A DNA stretch of 64,000 nucleotides, taken from the NCBI RefSeq assembly GCF_010435915.1, contig NZ_JAAFZH010000005.1:402396-466395 (forward strand). The letters are read 5' to 3'. Under the pieces are notes generated by a model that saw only the letters and a program-made list of their open reading frames with translations, searched no databases and was not told where the DNA came from. Positions 26,503 to 36,177 of this stretch are shown here, in pieces. Position numbers and translations under genes: made by a program. Position 1 is the stretch's first letter. Each line of letters opens with the position of its first letter. This DNA is from Spirosoma terrae. Lineage in GTDB: Bacteria > Bacteroidota > Bacteroidia > Cytophagales > Spirosomataceae.

Positions 26503-26733
26503 CTAGTAGACGATTACTCGTCGGGGGCGGGTTACCACTGCTATCCGAGTAGCTGGAACGACTACAACTGGTGCAGGTACCAGCGCCGGGCGCGCGATGA
26601 CAACGGGCCGGGGTGGCACAATAACTCGTACTGGCCGACGAACAACTAGTACACCAGGTTGCGCCTGTACGGCAACGCTGCCAATGAAACATACAGCCAG
26701 AAAACAACTGGCCAGTAGCTTTGCTACTTTCAT
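26503..26733 (-). CDS. Small secreted Val/Pro/Arg-rich protein
   Basis: A 76-residue peptide with a credible signal peptide (MKVAKLLASCFLAVCFIGSVAVQAQ). The mature part of about 50 residues is low in complexity, made largely of Val, Pro, Arg and Ala in repeating V-R-P and P-V-V patterns, with no charged acidic residue at all. The leader and the coherent, Gly-poor composition support a real protein; the opposite-strand reading of the same bases gives a Thr/Arg-rich frame without such features. The function is unknown; small secreted proteins of this kind occur next to Spy-like genes in Cytophagales. Confidence 0.6.
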   Translation of the reverse strand: MKVAKLLASCFLAVCFIGSVAVQAQPGVLVVRRPVRVIVPPRPVVIARPALVPAPVVVVPATRIAVVTRPRRVIVY

Positions 26734-27009
26734 AGGATTTGCTGTTAAAATGGACGAAATAAGACGTAGTGTGCCAGTTACGGATTGGGATGAGCCCGTG
26801 TCTGAACTGGACGAGTCAAAACTACTACGTCTCCCAGGCGAATGCCCGAAAACAGCAGTGAATGAGAAAGATTAGCGGGTAAAACCGCCCAATGACGTAG
26901 TGAGCCCAGGAATGGGGTGAAAATAAATTACCAGTGCTTCCGCTAATTGGTAAGGTATGTATAGGTGGATATGCCCTTAAGCCAATGGATGTGGATCAAG
27001 TCAAACGGA

Positions 27010-27246
27010 TTATTTAAGTTCCTCCAACCGTTTAACAACCGTTTCATACTCACAAACTCGGGCTACTTGCCGAAGAAGTATCCGTTTAAAATACCGGTCT
27101 GATTGCTGATTGAGCGCAGCAACGGTTGCTGAAACTGTAGCCTCTTGAGATCTATGGTACGTTTGCAGGATACGCCCATACGCTTTGTTATCTGCTTCTA
27201 ATCGTTTTTTATAACGTAGTAACTGGTGCTGATTTAATCGATGCAT
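27010..27246 (-). CDS. Small basic helical protein, unknown
   Basis: A 78-residue protein with no signal peptide or Cys-rich motif except one Cys (ARVCEYE). Predicted helical throughout, with Lys/Arg/Gln-rich heptads (LLRYKKRLEADNKAYGRIL, VVKRLEELK), suggesting a coiled coil. The family is not recognised. Its start is an ATG at 27244-27246. It lies alone between a region without genes and the small secreted protein gene. Confidence 0.5.
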   Translation of the reverse strand: MHRLNQHQLLRYKKRLEADNKAYGRILQTYHRSQEATVSATVAALNQQSDRYFKRILLRQVARVCEYETVVKRLEELK

Positions 27247-27631
27247 GGTAGATAATACACGTAGAGTATGGTTTAGTGCCCAAAATGAATAGCGAACATG
27301 GCCCTAGATTAATGTAAGTCGCTGCTGCATAAGTTTTAAATTAACGATTGAGATGGTCAAATCATTCCCAATCACCTGCTAAACTGGCAATTTGTAAAAA
27401 CACTATATTTTATGACCCAAAATACAAAACGTCTGGCTAATTGCCGATTCTGAAATCGCTCAGATGCTGAAGTAGATAGCAGGAAAATACATTTTTTTTC
27501 TTGTGATCATGTTGGGAGCGAATGTGCTCAGAAGATTAGTAAGCAAATTGTTAATACGTGTATAGGTAGGCTAAAATTGCAACTATATAAGTAGTTGACG
27601 GTATATTCTTGCTTCTTACGTCAAAGGCACG
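27247..27631. other. A+T-rich intergenic region
   Basis: The 385 bases between the divergent small helical protein gene and the lipoprotein gene are A+T-rich, with no credible coding sequence. A promoter for the lipoprotein gene probably lies near 27540-27610, where TATTCTTG is a partial match to TAnnTTTG. Confidence 0.35.
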
Positions 27632-28252
27632 ATGAACACACTACGCTATTGCGCTTTCCTCCTTCTGGTCGGTGCCGGATGCGCCAGACAGCCAATGGGC
27701 TCTCACAATGGTCCATTCAATGTGACGGGTAGACTCAACGATTCCACCTGGTACGGTACAGGCGAACTATTACGTATCAAGGAACCTTCACAACAGCTCC
27801 AGGATGTCCGTCAGTTGAATTTGCTGGTCTATACGGATATTGATTATCCCGGTATGGGCGTTGGGCCAAACCCCAATACAGAAACGGGCTGCCTTGATGG
27901 AGAATGCACCCGAACCCAGATCTTGATGATTTATACTATTCCATTGAAAAAAGGCCGTACTAGCCTTACCAGGCTAGCTAAACGTAGCATGATACAAAAC
28001 CAGCAAACGAACCTTTCGTACGTAGGTAATTCCGGCGGATTAGTGAAACGCTATATCGACAAAGGCGTGAAGCCGAGTTGGGTCAGAGTATCGAAAATTG
28101 ATGAAGCGACTGGTATAATAACTGGCCGCTTCGTGCTTACACTTAATGAGGATTTGACGGTTTATAACCGGAGTAAGAATGGCATGCCAGAAATGGTCCG
28201 CTTCACCGATGGCCGATTCCGTATTAAAATCAAAGATGTACTCTTGAAATAA
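27632..28252 (+). CDS. Lipoprotein of unknown function
   Basis: A 206-residue lipoprotein: MNTLRYCAFLLLVGAGCARQ, with Cys17 as the lipidation site. The mature domain opens NVTGRLNDSTWYGTGELLRI and looks beta-rich; two Cys (TGCLDGECTR) sit close together and may form a disulfide. The pattern NDSTWYGTG at the start of the mature part is seen in DUF6252-like lipoproteins of Bacteroidota, but this is a weak match. The function is unknown. It is convergent with the DUF3089 gene. Confidence 0.65.
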   Translation: MNTLRYCAFLLLVGAGCARQPMGSHNGPFNVTGRLNDSTWYGTGELLRIKEPSQQLQDVRQLNLLVYTDIDYPGMGVGPNPNTETGCLDGECTRTQILMIYTIPLKKGRTSLTRLAKRSMIQNQQTNLSYVGNSGGLVKRYIDKGVKPSWVRVSKIDEATGIITGRFVLTLNEDLTVYNRSKNGMPEMVRFTDGRFRIKIKDVLLK

Positions 28253-28283
28253 AGTATGAACGCTAGGTAGTCAAAGCCACTCG

Positions 28284-29405
28284 TCAACGGCTGGCTGCGT
28301 CATTGAACGCCTGGATTCTTTGTCTGACATTATCCCGTATATTCATCCAGAACAGGTTATAATCCAGCACATGCAGGTTTTTTAGCTTTTTGGGAAGGTC
28401 CTCAGCAGCATTTGGAAAACTAACCCATAGAATGGCCGACTGAGGTTCTACCTGAGCGCTCAGGGAATGAAGAATCAGCTCGTTAAAGCCTTTCAAGGCG
28501 CCTGTATGTAAACGGCTGGGAGCTGGCTCCGACGACGGTGTCCAGGTTAACGGATTTACACAGAGCGAATTACCGTGTTCGTTTTCAATATCACGGGGTA
28601 GTTCATTCTTCTGATAGGTTCTCCAGCCGATAATGCAGTGAGTGGCAATAGGCGTGTTTCCCAGCGGAATCGTTCGAAAGCTATTTTTCTCGATCTGATA
28701 GCCGACTACGTAAGCGCAAACCAGCTGTTTTTGCAACGGTTTACCATCGACGAGTTCCTGCAATAATCGTATAGCGTGCAAACTACCCTGACTATGCGAA
28801 GCGATGATAAAGGGCCGGCCGTGGTTTTCGTGATCCAGATAATGCTGGAATGCTTTTTTTACATCACCATAAGCTAGATCGAAAGCGGCCTGAGCATGGG
28901 TAGACTGGCGAACCAGAAATGCCTTTAAACTGGCCTGCCGATATCGGGGGGCAAAAACCCGGCAACTACCATTAAAAACCGAAGCCTGATACAGAATCGG
29001 TCGACGGTCCGTTAGCCGAATAAGGGTCGTGTCGCTCAGGTCGGCATTCCAGGCTGTGTTTTTTAGATCGCTCAGCAGGTTTTTTCGGCGCTCGTCCGGT
29101 TCTGTTACGTCGGCTTCCGAATGAATACCCGTTCCGAACGTAGTGGGATGAATAAAGAAAACATCGGCCAGGCTGTCGCGCTGTTCCTTGTTGATAAACG
29201 CAGGGATGCTGTCGGCAGGATCATGTTTGTGAGGATGTGCCGCCCAAAAATAAAGATCGTTATAGTCTGGTGATGGGCCAGTAGTAGAAGCCGCATTCTT
29301 ATCGAGGTTGCGTTCCAGCATTTGCTGGACCAAACGTCGTTGCTGTCCAAAAGAAGGGCTGATAAACAGACAGGCGATTAAGACGCAGATGCTATATTTT
29401 TTCAT
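28284..29405 (-). CDS. DUF3089 alpha/beta-hydrolase-like protein
   Basis: A 373-residue secreted protein. A signal peptide (CVLIACLFISPSFGQ) is followed by the DUF3089 hallmarks: YFWAAHPHKHDPADSIP, VFFIHPTTFGTG and the nucleophile elbow SHSQGSLHAIRLL (candidate nucleophile Ser in HSQG), then VGYQIEKNSF and a C-terminal HTGALKGFNELIL. DUF3089 proteins have the alpha/beta hydrolase fold but unknown substrates. It ends 31 bases after the stop of the convergent lipoprotein gene. The LytTR regulator gene is 6 bases upstream on the same strand, so it may form an operon with the LytS/LytTR pair. Confidence 0.85.
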   Translation of the reverse strand: MKKYSICVLIACLFISPSFGQQRRLVQQMLERNLDKNAASTTGPSPDYNDLYFWAAHPHKHDPADSIPAFINKEQRDSLADVFFIHPTTFGTGIHSEADVTEPDERRKNLLSDLKNTAWNADLSDTTLIRLTDRRPILYQASVFNGSCRVFAPRYRQASLKAFLVRQSTHAQAAFDLAYGDVKKAFQHYLDHENHGRPFIIASHSQGSLHAIRLLQELVDGKPLQKQLVCAYVVGYQIEKNSFRTIPLGNTPIATHCIIGWRTYQKNELPRDIENEHGNSLCVNPLTWTPSSEPAPSRLHTGALKGFNELILHSLSAQVEPQSAILWVSFPNAAEDLPKKLKNLHVLDYNLFWMNIRDNVRQRIQAFNDAASR

Positions 29406-29411
29406 AGGTAT

Positions 29412-30206
29412 TTATTCCTCCATCCACCTTTTAAACAACGAGACCCGATCTTTGCTGATTAGAATAGGTTGATTTGCAGTTGGTTGTATTTTTAATTGTA
29501 ATCGACCGTTGAAATAAAGTTCGGCCTCCAGTATGCTGTTACGGGCCACAATGAACTGCCGGTTGGCCCGAAAGAACTGGTGCGGGTCAAGTTGATTGTC
29601 CAGGTCTTCCAGTTTTAAGTCGATGGGATAGCTGATAGGCAGACCCGTGCTACGTCGGTCACTTGTCCGATCGAATAACGTAGCAGAAACAACGCCCCCT
29701 TCAATGGAGAAATAGGCTACATCGTCAACTTTAAGCGGCAGTAGTCGATCGCGAAACTGAATCAGAAAACTGGTTCGGTAGGACTGTTTTAAAAAAGCAC
29801 GACCATTCAGTAACGATTGCATCTGACGGATCAGATCGTCCGTGGCTGGGCGAGCCAGCGAGCGATATTTGTGCAAACTACGTTCGAGAGACGCCCGATC
29901 GATAGGTTTCAGCAGGTAGTCGATACTGTTGAGCTTAAATGCGCGAATGGCGTATTCGTCGTAAGCGGTTGTAAAGACGATTGGGCAGGGAACTGAAACG
30001 CTTTCCAGTAGCGAGAAAGACAAGCCATCGGCAAGCTGAATGTCCGAAAAAATCAGATCGGGCGTGGGTAGCTGTGGCCATTTAGCCTGGCCGTCTTCTA
30101 CGCTGTCGATTACGTCCAGAATCGTTAACGATGGTTCAATTTCCTGAAGTAAAGCGGCTACGTGGTTAGCTGCCGTAACTTCGTCTTCAATAAGTAGAAC
30201 ACGCAT
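29412..30206 (-). CDS. LytTR response regulator
   Basis: A 264-residue two-domain regulator. The receiver (residues 1-115) has VLLIEDEVTA, phospho-acceptor Asp in LIFSDIQLAD (Ser replaces the usual Leu before it), VFTTAYDEYAI and YLLKPIDR. The LytTR domain (about 150-264) shows LPLKVDDVAYFSIEGGVV, FFRANRQFIVARNSI and the recognition stretch. The ATG overlaps the histidine kinase TGA by one base (TGATG), and the kinase is its obvious partner. It should bind direct repeats at its target promoters; the DUF3089 gene directly downstream may be one target (inference). Confidence 0.92.
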   Translation of the reverse strand: MRVLLIEDEVTAANHVAALLQEIEPSLTILDVIDSVEDGQAKWPQLPTPDLIFSDIQLADGLSFSLLESVSVPCPIVFTTAYDEYAIRAFKLNSIDYLLKPIDRASLERSLHKYRSLARPATDDLIRQMQSLLNGRAFLKQSYRTSFLIQFRDRLLPLKVDDVAYFSIEGGVVSATLFDRTSDRRSTGLPISYPIDLKLEDLDNQLDPHQFFRANRQFIVARNSILEAELYFNGRLQLKIQPTANQPILISKDRVSLFKRWMEE

Positions 30207-31234
30207 CAGCTTAGTGGGATAATTGGTAAATGAACGCTAAAATCTGTCTCAGAACGGACAAGTTGAATTGATTGGCCAGCTAGTAATCGAAATCGACTGT
30301 CCAGATTGGCCAGTCCGCTACCCATACCGTCGGCCGATTCTGCCTTGGGTTGATATACATTTCGGACAATAATATGTTCGTTGGCTGTATCGGTTAGTAG
30401 ATAGATGGTTAACGGCCGGCTGGAAGAGACAATATTGTGTTTGACGGCGTTTTCGATCAATAACTGCAGCGACATCGGCGGAATTTGCCAGGGAGCCTGC
30501 GCAGGCAGTTGATTCTCAATGCGGAGGTTGGTGCCAAAGCGGATCATCAATAAAAACGAATAGGCTGAGGTGAATTCTATTTCTTCCGAAAAAGACACGA
30601 GTGATTGTTGCTGTACCTGTAACGAGTAACGTAGTACCTGCGACAGTTTAGCCAGATATTCCTGGCTTCTGGGACCACCTTCCCGAATTAGTGAACTGAG
30701 CGCATTCAACGAATTGAAGAGAAAATGAGGGTTCAACTGAGCACGTAACGTATCAATTTGGGCCTGTAAGCTCTGTTGCTTTAATAGCTCATTTTCGGCC
30801 TGAATTGTCCGGTTTTGCTGCAATACGGTCAGGAAATTAGCAATCAGAAGGGCAGTTACCCAGACAAAGAAGGTTCGAAAGTAAGTGGTAATGATAACCA
30901 GAATAGGGCGGTCGGGATATACGAGAAGGATAAGCCCTATAAAAGCCGCCGTAAGAATAAGGAAGGCTAAAAAGTTAAGCGCATACCAGCCGAAAAGGCT
31001 CAACCGTGGCCGGTATTGCTTTGTTGTAAGAACGTGCCGATTGAGTTCGATAACACAGAATGTAAAAGCAACGTGAAAAACCATCCGACTTAGCGACAGG
31101 CTGGCATCGGGCATACCCGGTACCGCAATCCAGCGTGATTGATACGTTAACCGCAGCAACGGCAAATTCACTAAAACCGATACGATCAATGAGGCAATGC
31201 CCGCAATTTGGCGCCACGAAAAACGAATGTTCAT
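30206..31234 (-). CDS. LytS-like membrane sensor histidine kinase
   Basis: A 342-residue kinase with four hydrophobic segments in the first 130 residues and no extracellular domain. The phospho-acceptor is His in INPHFLFNSLNAL (His_kinase domain of the LytS/YehU type), followed by the ATP-binding part (IPPMSLQLLIENAVKHN, GSGLANLDSRF). The N-box and G-box are intact. It overlaps the downstream LytTR regulator by one base, so the two are surely co-transcribed and translationally coupled. Signals sensed by such short membrane-embedded kinases are unknown. Confidence 0.92.
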   Translation of the reverse strand: MNIRFSWRQIAGIASLIVSVLVNLPLLRLTYQSRWIAVPGMPDASLSLSRMVFHVAFTFCVIELNRHVLTTKQYRPRLSLFGWYALNFLAFLILTAAFIGLILLVYPDRPILVIITTYFRTFFVWVTALLIANFLTVLQQNRTIQAENELLKQQSLQAQIDTLRAQLNPHFLFNSLNALSSLIREGGPRSQEYLAKLSQVLRYSLQVQQQSLVSFSEEIEFTSAYSFLLMIRFGTNLRIENQLPAQAPWQIPPMSLQLLIENAVKHNIVSSSRPLTIYLLTDTANEHIIVRNVYQPKAESADGMGSGLANLDSRFRLLAGQSIQLVRSETDFSVHLPIIPLS

Positions 31235-31680
31235 AGCCCAAGTTACATAGGGGAAGATCGTTCCAGGGTAAAAAAAGCATCAGGCCGGAAAATTCGGACG
31301 TTAGCCTGACATTTGAGCATGTGAATCGATGGGTAAAACCTGGCGCATAACAAACAGGGAAAATTTCCGGCACTTAATTTTCCTATGGAATTTGGCTGGA
31401 TGAATGGTTCAATCTAAGAGATCCACGAACAAATAATCGGAGGATTTCTTGAACGATTTTATAGCTTCTGCTAATACTATAATTTTATTCACAATGAGTA
31501 AATTATATGCCTGATTTGACGAATTAAATACCCCTTTTAGTGGTCGAGAATGGCCAAAAGGAGGAAGCAAAACGGTAATCAACAGGTTCGTTACATAACG
31601 AAAACGACTCCTACCGAAAGCCGGAAATTGGTTGCCAGATAAGCAAACGACCAAATACAGGGTTCTGATTTTGTCTAAAC
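31235..31680. other. Intergenic region before the LytS kinase gene
   Basis: The 446 bases lie between the start of the LytS-like kinase and the stop of the propeller kinase, both on the minus strand. Only short frames with no homology-like features are present. The promoter of the kinase operon should lie here; I could not place it. Confidence 0.35.
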
Positions 31681-34600
31681 TTAGGTAATAACTGGCCGGT
31701 TGAAGCGGAGTTTGACCAACGTCCCATTCTGGTTTTCGTAGGTGAGCGTGCCTTCAAGTTGGCGTGTAAGCAGCTCCACTAACTGGGTGCCGAAGCCCGT
31801 TTCGTTGAGGGCTTCCACGGGCGGCTTGCCAATCCCGTTGTCGGCCACTTGTAGCAGCAACGAATCGTCGCCCATCCGCGTCAGGCTGATGCGGATGGTG
31901 CCGTTGTCCGTACCTACAAATGCATATTTAAGCGAGTTAGTGATTAACTCATTCGTTAATAATCCTATCGAAACCGCCGTGTCAATATCCAGTTCTAGCT
32001 CGGGCATTGGACAATCGATGGTGATACGCCCGGCCGCATCGAACGAATCGAGAATGCTTTCAGCCAGATTATTAAAATAGTCTCGCATTTCGATAGCCCC
32101 TAACTGCTTACCCTGGTACAGTTTCTGGTGAATGATGCCCATACTCTGCACCCGGTTTTGACTGGCCTGTATCGCTTCCTGTACGTTGGGGTCAGTAACT
32201 TTAGCCGACTGCAAGGCGAGCAGCCCCGATACCACGGACAGATTATTCTTGACCCGGTGGTGAATCTCTTTCAGCAGCAGTTCGTTCTGAGCGTTTTTCT
32301 GCGCAATCTCGTCGCGCTGTTGTTTAATGACTAGGGCTTCCTGAAGGGCCAGTTCACGGGCTTGTTCACGCAGACGGATCGTCAATAAGTACCAAAAGCC
32401 GAGTAGCAGCAGCAGCGCATAAGCTGCATAGGCCCAAAGACTTTGCCACCAGGGTGGGCTTATGCTGATACGGAGGGGCACCAGAGTTGTCCAGATTCCG
32501 TCGCTGTTACGGGCTTTCAGGTGGAACAGGTACGTTCCCGGCTTCATCTGGGCAAAATTAACGGTGTTTTTGGGCCCAATACTTATCCATTGTGGCTTGT
32601 CATTCGGCCCAGTCAGGGAATAGGCATAGGCACGACTGCTGGTGTTGCGGTAATCCAGCAGCGCAAATTTTAGTTCCAGTGTGTTTTCTCGGTGCGACAA
32701 GCCCAACTCATTGGTTCGCCAGCGATCCGGGGGCAGGGGCCGCATAGTTTGCGTTCCGTCGATGTCGAAGCAGGAAACGCCCACCAACCGCAACGGTGAT
32801 GAGGCTTTCGGAATAGTATGGATGGTATCGGTTGGCCCAAACCGCCGTAAGTTGTTCTGGCAACCGAAATAAATCTCGCCGGTAGTCGCCAGTGTTGTAA
32901 TGGGCGTAGAGTACACGGAGTTGCCGACAAACTGCGGAAACGTGGTTACACGCTCCGTTAGGGGGTCGAGACAGGATACCACCTGATGCTGGTTGAACCA
33001 TATTTTGCCGGTTTTGTCGAGGGTAGCGTGGGCAAAATAATCATCCGTAAACCCGTTGGTGAGATCATATTTTTTGAATCGCCCCGTTTTGACCGACAAC
33101 TTCTGTAAGGGAGCTGCATACCCGCTCGTTACCCACACATCGCCCTGCTTATCAATCAGGGGCGCATAGGTGTAGTTGCTGGCCAGTCCGTAGGGGGCGC
33201 CTTGTCGGAGCACAAACCGCTGTACTTGCCGCGTTCGTTTGTTTACCCGACTAAGGCCGTGAGCCGCTCCGCAGACCCACACGGTGTTCCGGGCATCAAC
33301 CGCAATTTTCTGAAGTGTGTTTGAGAGTAAACTGTTGGCATTGTTGGGATCGTTTTTCCACTGTTCATAGGTACTCACCAGCCCCGTCTCAACCGATAGA
33401 CAGCCCCTTGGAATTCGGAAAAGTCCTTTTCCCCAGGTTGAAATCCAGAGGTCACCATCCTTGTCAAGGGCTGAAGCGATGGCATTCGGGATCGTATTAC
33501 GCCCGGCCTTATCTAAACGGACGGGTGTGAGACGATCCGTCTTTTTGTTGTAAACGAACACGCCAGCTTCCGCACCAACCAGCAGATATGGATCGTAACT
33601 GTTTCCGGCCACACCTGGCAGCGGGCTGGTGAAATAGGTGAAGGGCTGTTTCAGTACAGTTTTCATTTCATTCCGGGACGGCCTGGCGTGGCCCGGATTA
33701 TAACGAATCAGGCCCAAATCGGTACTGATCCAGAGGAAGCCTTCCGGGTCGGGCATGAGGAATTCCGCCACGGGCCGTGCCAATCCAGGCCGTGCCGTAC
33801 CTGCACTGGCGGTGTTAGTAAATTTTGGCAGTGGAATGTTGGGGTGGCGTTCCTGTCGGGGGTCGAAAAAAAGCGGATTTTTGTCGCTCGCCCGCTCCAG
33901 CCAGATTAACCCCTGTCGATCTTCATACAGCGTTACAAATTCCTTGAGCTGTTCGCCATTGCTGATGGCTACGGCTGTGCATTGCTCCACGACGGTCCGG
34001 TCGGCTGAAATACGAAAGATGTCGTTATCGCAGCAAAGCCAGAGCCGCCCCGCCCGATCTTCCAGAATCACGTTTGGAAACGGAATTGGTTTGCCATCGG
34101 CTGTTCGCCTGTCGAACCAATTGATTTCCTCTGTTTCAGGGTTAAAAATCCGCAGCCCGGTTTGGCCCGAAATGCCCATCCAGATCAGGCCGCGACGATC
34201 TTTGCAGAGGCCGTTAATCGTATTGAGACCATCTGTAGTGTTGATGATGGGTACCCCTGATTTATTTACCGTCGGAAAGCACCGCCAACGGTTACGGGTC
34301 CGGTCAAACTGCTCAAACCCGGCCGTTGTGCAAACGTAAATATTGCCCAGCCTGGATTGGCCCGCCGATTCAATCAGAATCGGCGACAGCGGGTTGCCCT
34401 GCAATTGCCCTGACTCGCCTGGTTTGGGCAAAAAACGGACAGTACGGCCCGTTTTAGGGTCGAATCGATTCATGCCATAATCGCTGCCGATCCAGAGATA
34501 ACCGGATTCATCGCGTTGAAGAAACCGAAGCTTATCCGACGATAAACTGGTTTTGTTGGTGGGCAGGTGTCTAAAATGGGCCACGTTGCCGGTTCGCTGA

Positions 34601-34947
34601 TTGTAGGCATTAAGGCCCCCGTCGCGGGTGGTTATCCAGAAGGTGCCTCGCTCATCCTGAATCATATCCGCCACACGCGCCGAGGAGAGGGAGTTCAAAT
34701 CTGCCGGATCAGAGCGCACCGTTACGATTTCATGGCCGTCGTACCTGTTCAGACCACTACCACTGACGAACCAGAGAAAATCGTCGCGGTCGGTAAAGAA
34801 TCGATTGATGGTTAGTTGATTTCGGTTGCGGCCAAGCGTTTCTTTGGGAGGTTCGTCGAAGTAAAGCACCGTGGACTGTGCTTGCCCGTCTGGCGCGGAC
34901 AGGCACACTAACAGGAGGAGCCACCTAAAAACAACGTATTTACCCAT
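31681..34947 (-). CDS. Beta-propeller sensor histidine kinase
   Basis: A 1,088-residue sensor. A signal peptide (MGKYVVFRWLLLLVCLSAPDG) supports the ATG at 34947. Residues 25-730 are two-component propeller repeats, with recurring DDFLWFVSGSGLNRY, GYLWIGSDYGMNRF and GDLWISTWGKGLFR. A Y_Y_Y domain follows (about 740-830, YAYSLTGPNDKPQW), then one transmembrane segment (WAYAAYALLLLLGFWYLLTI), a coil, a HisKA_2-type dimerisation domain with His in EIHHRVKNNLSVVSGLL, and an ATPase domain (NELITNSLKYAF, GFGTQLV). No receiver or DNA-binding domain is attached, unlike the hybrid sensors of gut Bacteroides. Its partner is probably the LytTR regulator at 40773-41510. Confidence 0.93.
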   Translation of the reverse strand: MGKYVVFRWLLLLVCLSAPDGQAQSTVLYFDEPPKETLGRNRNQLTINRFFTDRDDFLWFVSGSGLNRYDGHEIVTVRSDPADLNSLSSARVADMIQDERGTFWITTRDGGLNAYNQRTGNVAHFRHLPTNKTSLSSDKLRFLQRDESGYLWIGSDYGMNRFDPKTGRTVRFLPKPGESGQLQGNPLSPILIESAGQSRLGNIYVCTTAGFEQFDRTRNRWRCFPTVNKSGVPIINTTDGLNTINGLCKDRRGLIWMGISGQTGLRIFNPETEEINWFDRRTADGKPIPFPNVILEDRAGRLWLCCDNDIFRISADRTVVEQCTAVAISNGEQLKEFVTLYEDRQGLIWLERASDKNPLFFDPRQERHPNIPLPKFTNTASAGTARPGLARPVAEFLMPDPEGFLWISTDLGLIRYNPGHARPSRNEMKTVLKQPFTYFTSPLPGVAGNSYDPYLLVGAEAGVFVYNKKTDRLTPVRLDKAGRNTIPNAIASALDKDGDLWISTWGKGLFRIPRGCLSVETGLVSTYEQWKNDPNNANSLLSNTLQKIAVDARNTVWVCGAAHGLSRVNKRTRQVQRFVLRQGAPYGLASNYTYAPLIDKQGDVWVTSGYAAPLQKLSVKTGRFKKYDLTNGFTDDYFAHATLDKTGKIWFNQHQVVSCLDPLTERVTTFPQFVGNSVYSTPITTLATTGEIYFGCQNNLRRFGPTDTIHTIPKASSPLRLVGVSCFDIDGTQTMRPLPPDRWRTNELGLSHRENTLELKFALLDYRNTSSRAYAYSLTGPNDKPQWISIGPKNTVNFAQMKPGTYLFHLKARNSDGIWTTLVPLRISISPPWWQSLWAYAAYALLLLLGFWYLLTIRLREQARELALQEALVIKQQRDEIAQKNAQNELLLKEIHHRVKNNLSVVSGLLALQSAKVTDPNVQEAIQASQNRVQSMGIIHQKLYQGKQLGAIEMRDYFNNLAESILDSFDAAGRITIDCPMPELELDIDTAVSIGLLTNELITNSLKYAFVGTDNGTIRISLTRMGDDSLLLQVADNGIGKPPVEALNETGFGTQLVELLTRQLEGTLTYENQNGTLVKLRFNRPVIT

Positions 34948-35018
34948 CTTGGGACAACCGGAATGCTGTAACTCACAAGATACGAAAATAGGTTTTCCGA
35001 GCCAGTGAAAGCGATCTG

Positions 35019-35501
35019 TCAAGGGACGGGTGGTGCATCGGCATTCCACATGCCCATGATGGAGACCCATTTCCCGTCTGTATTGCGTTTGAGCAACTCG
35101 GTGTACCGGCCCTTATCGACCACGATTTTTCCATCGGGCGTTTTTACGTCCATCTGGAACTGACCCGTTTCCCACCCCAGGTTCCCTTCACTACCCGTAG
35201 CAATCGTTTTGACGGATACATGGGTGGCCCCCGCGTCAATAGCACCCTTCCAGTAGTTGAGAATGGCCTGCCGACCTGTAACGGCAGGCTCATTGGGCGG
35301 ATACAACGTAGCCTCATCCGCATAGCAGTTCGCAGCAGCCACGACATCTTTGGCGTTGATCGCAGCGGCAAAGTCCCGGTTCATTTGGGACAGTTCTTCA
35401 GCCGTAGCGGGCGTTGACGGTGCCGGTGAATGACAACCAGCGGCAAACAGGAGAAGAGCCGTAAAAACGGCCAGGATACGTATGGAGAATTTGAGCGTCA
35501 T
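35019..35501 (-). CDS. SnoaL-like/DUF4440 lipoprotein
   Basis: A 160-residue lipoprotein: leader ILAVFTALLLFAAGC with a Cys lipidation site, then a cystatin/SnoaL-like domain (DFAAAINAKDVVAAANCYADEATLYPPNEP, GRQAILNYWKG, TIATGSEGNLGWETGQF, GRYTELLKRNTDGKW). Such NTF2-like domains form a cone-shaped pocket; most have no known activity. The frame is open further upstream to 35708, but the leader and the family N-terminus fix the start at 35501. It is one of three SnoaL/DUF4440-like lipoproteins in this cluster (also at 35641 and 39740). Confidence 0.85.
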   Translation of the reverse strand: MTLKFSIRILAVFTALLLFAAGCHSPAPSTPATAEELSQMNRDFAAAINAKDVVAAANCYADEATLYPPNEPAVTGRQAILNYWKGAIDAGATHVSVKTIATGSEGNLGWETGQFQMDVKTPDGKIVVDKGRYTELLKRNTDGKWVSIMGMWNADAPPVP

Positions 35502-35640
35502 GATTAACGTAAGTTTAAACGGATTGGGAAACCAGCGACCGTTTTTGGGCTCATTCAGCGTAATAGGCCAGACATCGATCGTATATCCGATCGGTATCGG
35601 ATCATTCACCGGGCTACCCGATCCCTTTAAAACCCCAGGC

Positions 35641-36153
35641 TCACTTGTCTTTCTGATCCTCGTTGTTAATATCGCGGATGCAGATAAATTTTCCGTCGCG
35701 TTTTTCAAAAATGCCCATGTATTTGCCGGTATTCACTACGTTGCCAGCTTTGTCTTTATTCGTTATCTTCCCAACTTCGGTCACCAGGTTGCTATCACCG
35801 TACACGTCCATCGTCTCGTAGGAAACCGTAGTCCCGGCCTTGCGAGCTTCCCAGCTTTTGAGCATAGCCTGTCGGATGGCGGCTTTGCCAACAAGCATAG
35901 GTACGTCGTCATTCATTTCTATGGCATCGTCTGCGTAGAGTGCCATCACTTTATCGATGTCCTTAGCTGTTGTGGCGCTGGCCCATTCGGTTTCGATGGC
36001 TTGTATTTCCGTTTTGATGGTAGCCATATCGGGTTTATCAGCTACCTGCTCAGTGGTCGCTTCTGCTTTTTGGGCGGGGGCGTTGCAACCCGTAATGCAG
36101 ACAGACGTAATAGCCAAAACGGCCAGGATCAGGGTAAATGGATTTGTTTTCAT
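35641..36153 (-). CDS. DUF4440/SnoaL-like lipoprotein
   Basis: A 170-residue lipoprotein, leader MKTNPFTLILAVLAITSV ending in GC at residues 22-23. The domain shows ETEWASATTAKDIDKVMALYADDAIEMNDD, GKAAIRQAM, VTEVGKITNKDKAGN and KYMGIFEKRDGKFICI, the classical DUF4440 order. The leader is strikingly similar to that of the RidA-like lipoprotein (38089-38592): both read MKTN-x-FTL-x-LA and both continue C-N-(A/T)AP-Q-KA. It is part of the minus-strand cluster bracketed by the LytTR regulator and the propeller kinase. Enzymatic activity is not predicted. Confidence 0.85.
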   Translation of the reverse strand: MKTNPFTLILAVLAITSVCITGCNAPAQKAEATTEQVADKPDMATIKTEIQAIETEWASATTAKDIDKVMALYADDAIEMNDDVPMLVGKAAIRQAMLKSWEARKAGTTVSYETMDVYGDSNLVTEVGKITNKDKAGNVVNTGKYMGIFEKRDGKFICIRDINNEDQKDK

Positions 36154-36177
36154 TGGTTTTGTGATGGATTAGACGTT

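Noticed and set aside
33755..34339. 194-residue frame on the plus strand
   Set aside because: It lies fully inside the propeller kinase gene, is Ser/Arg/Pro-rich and shows no family features.
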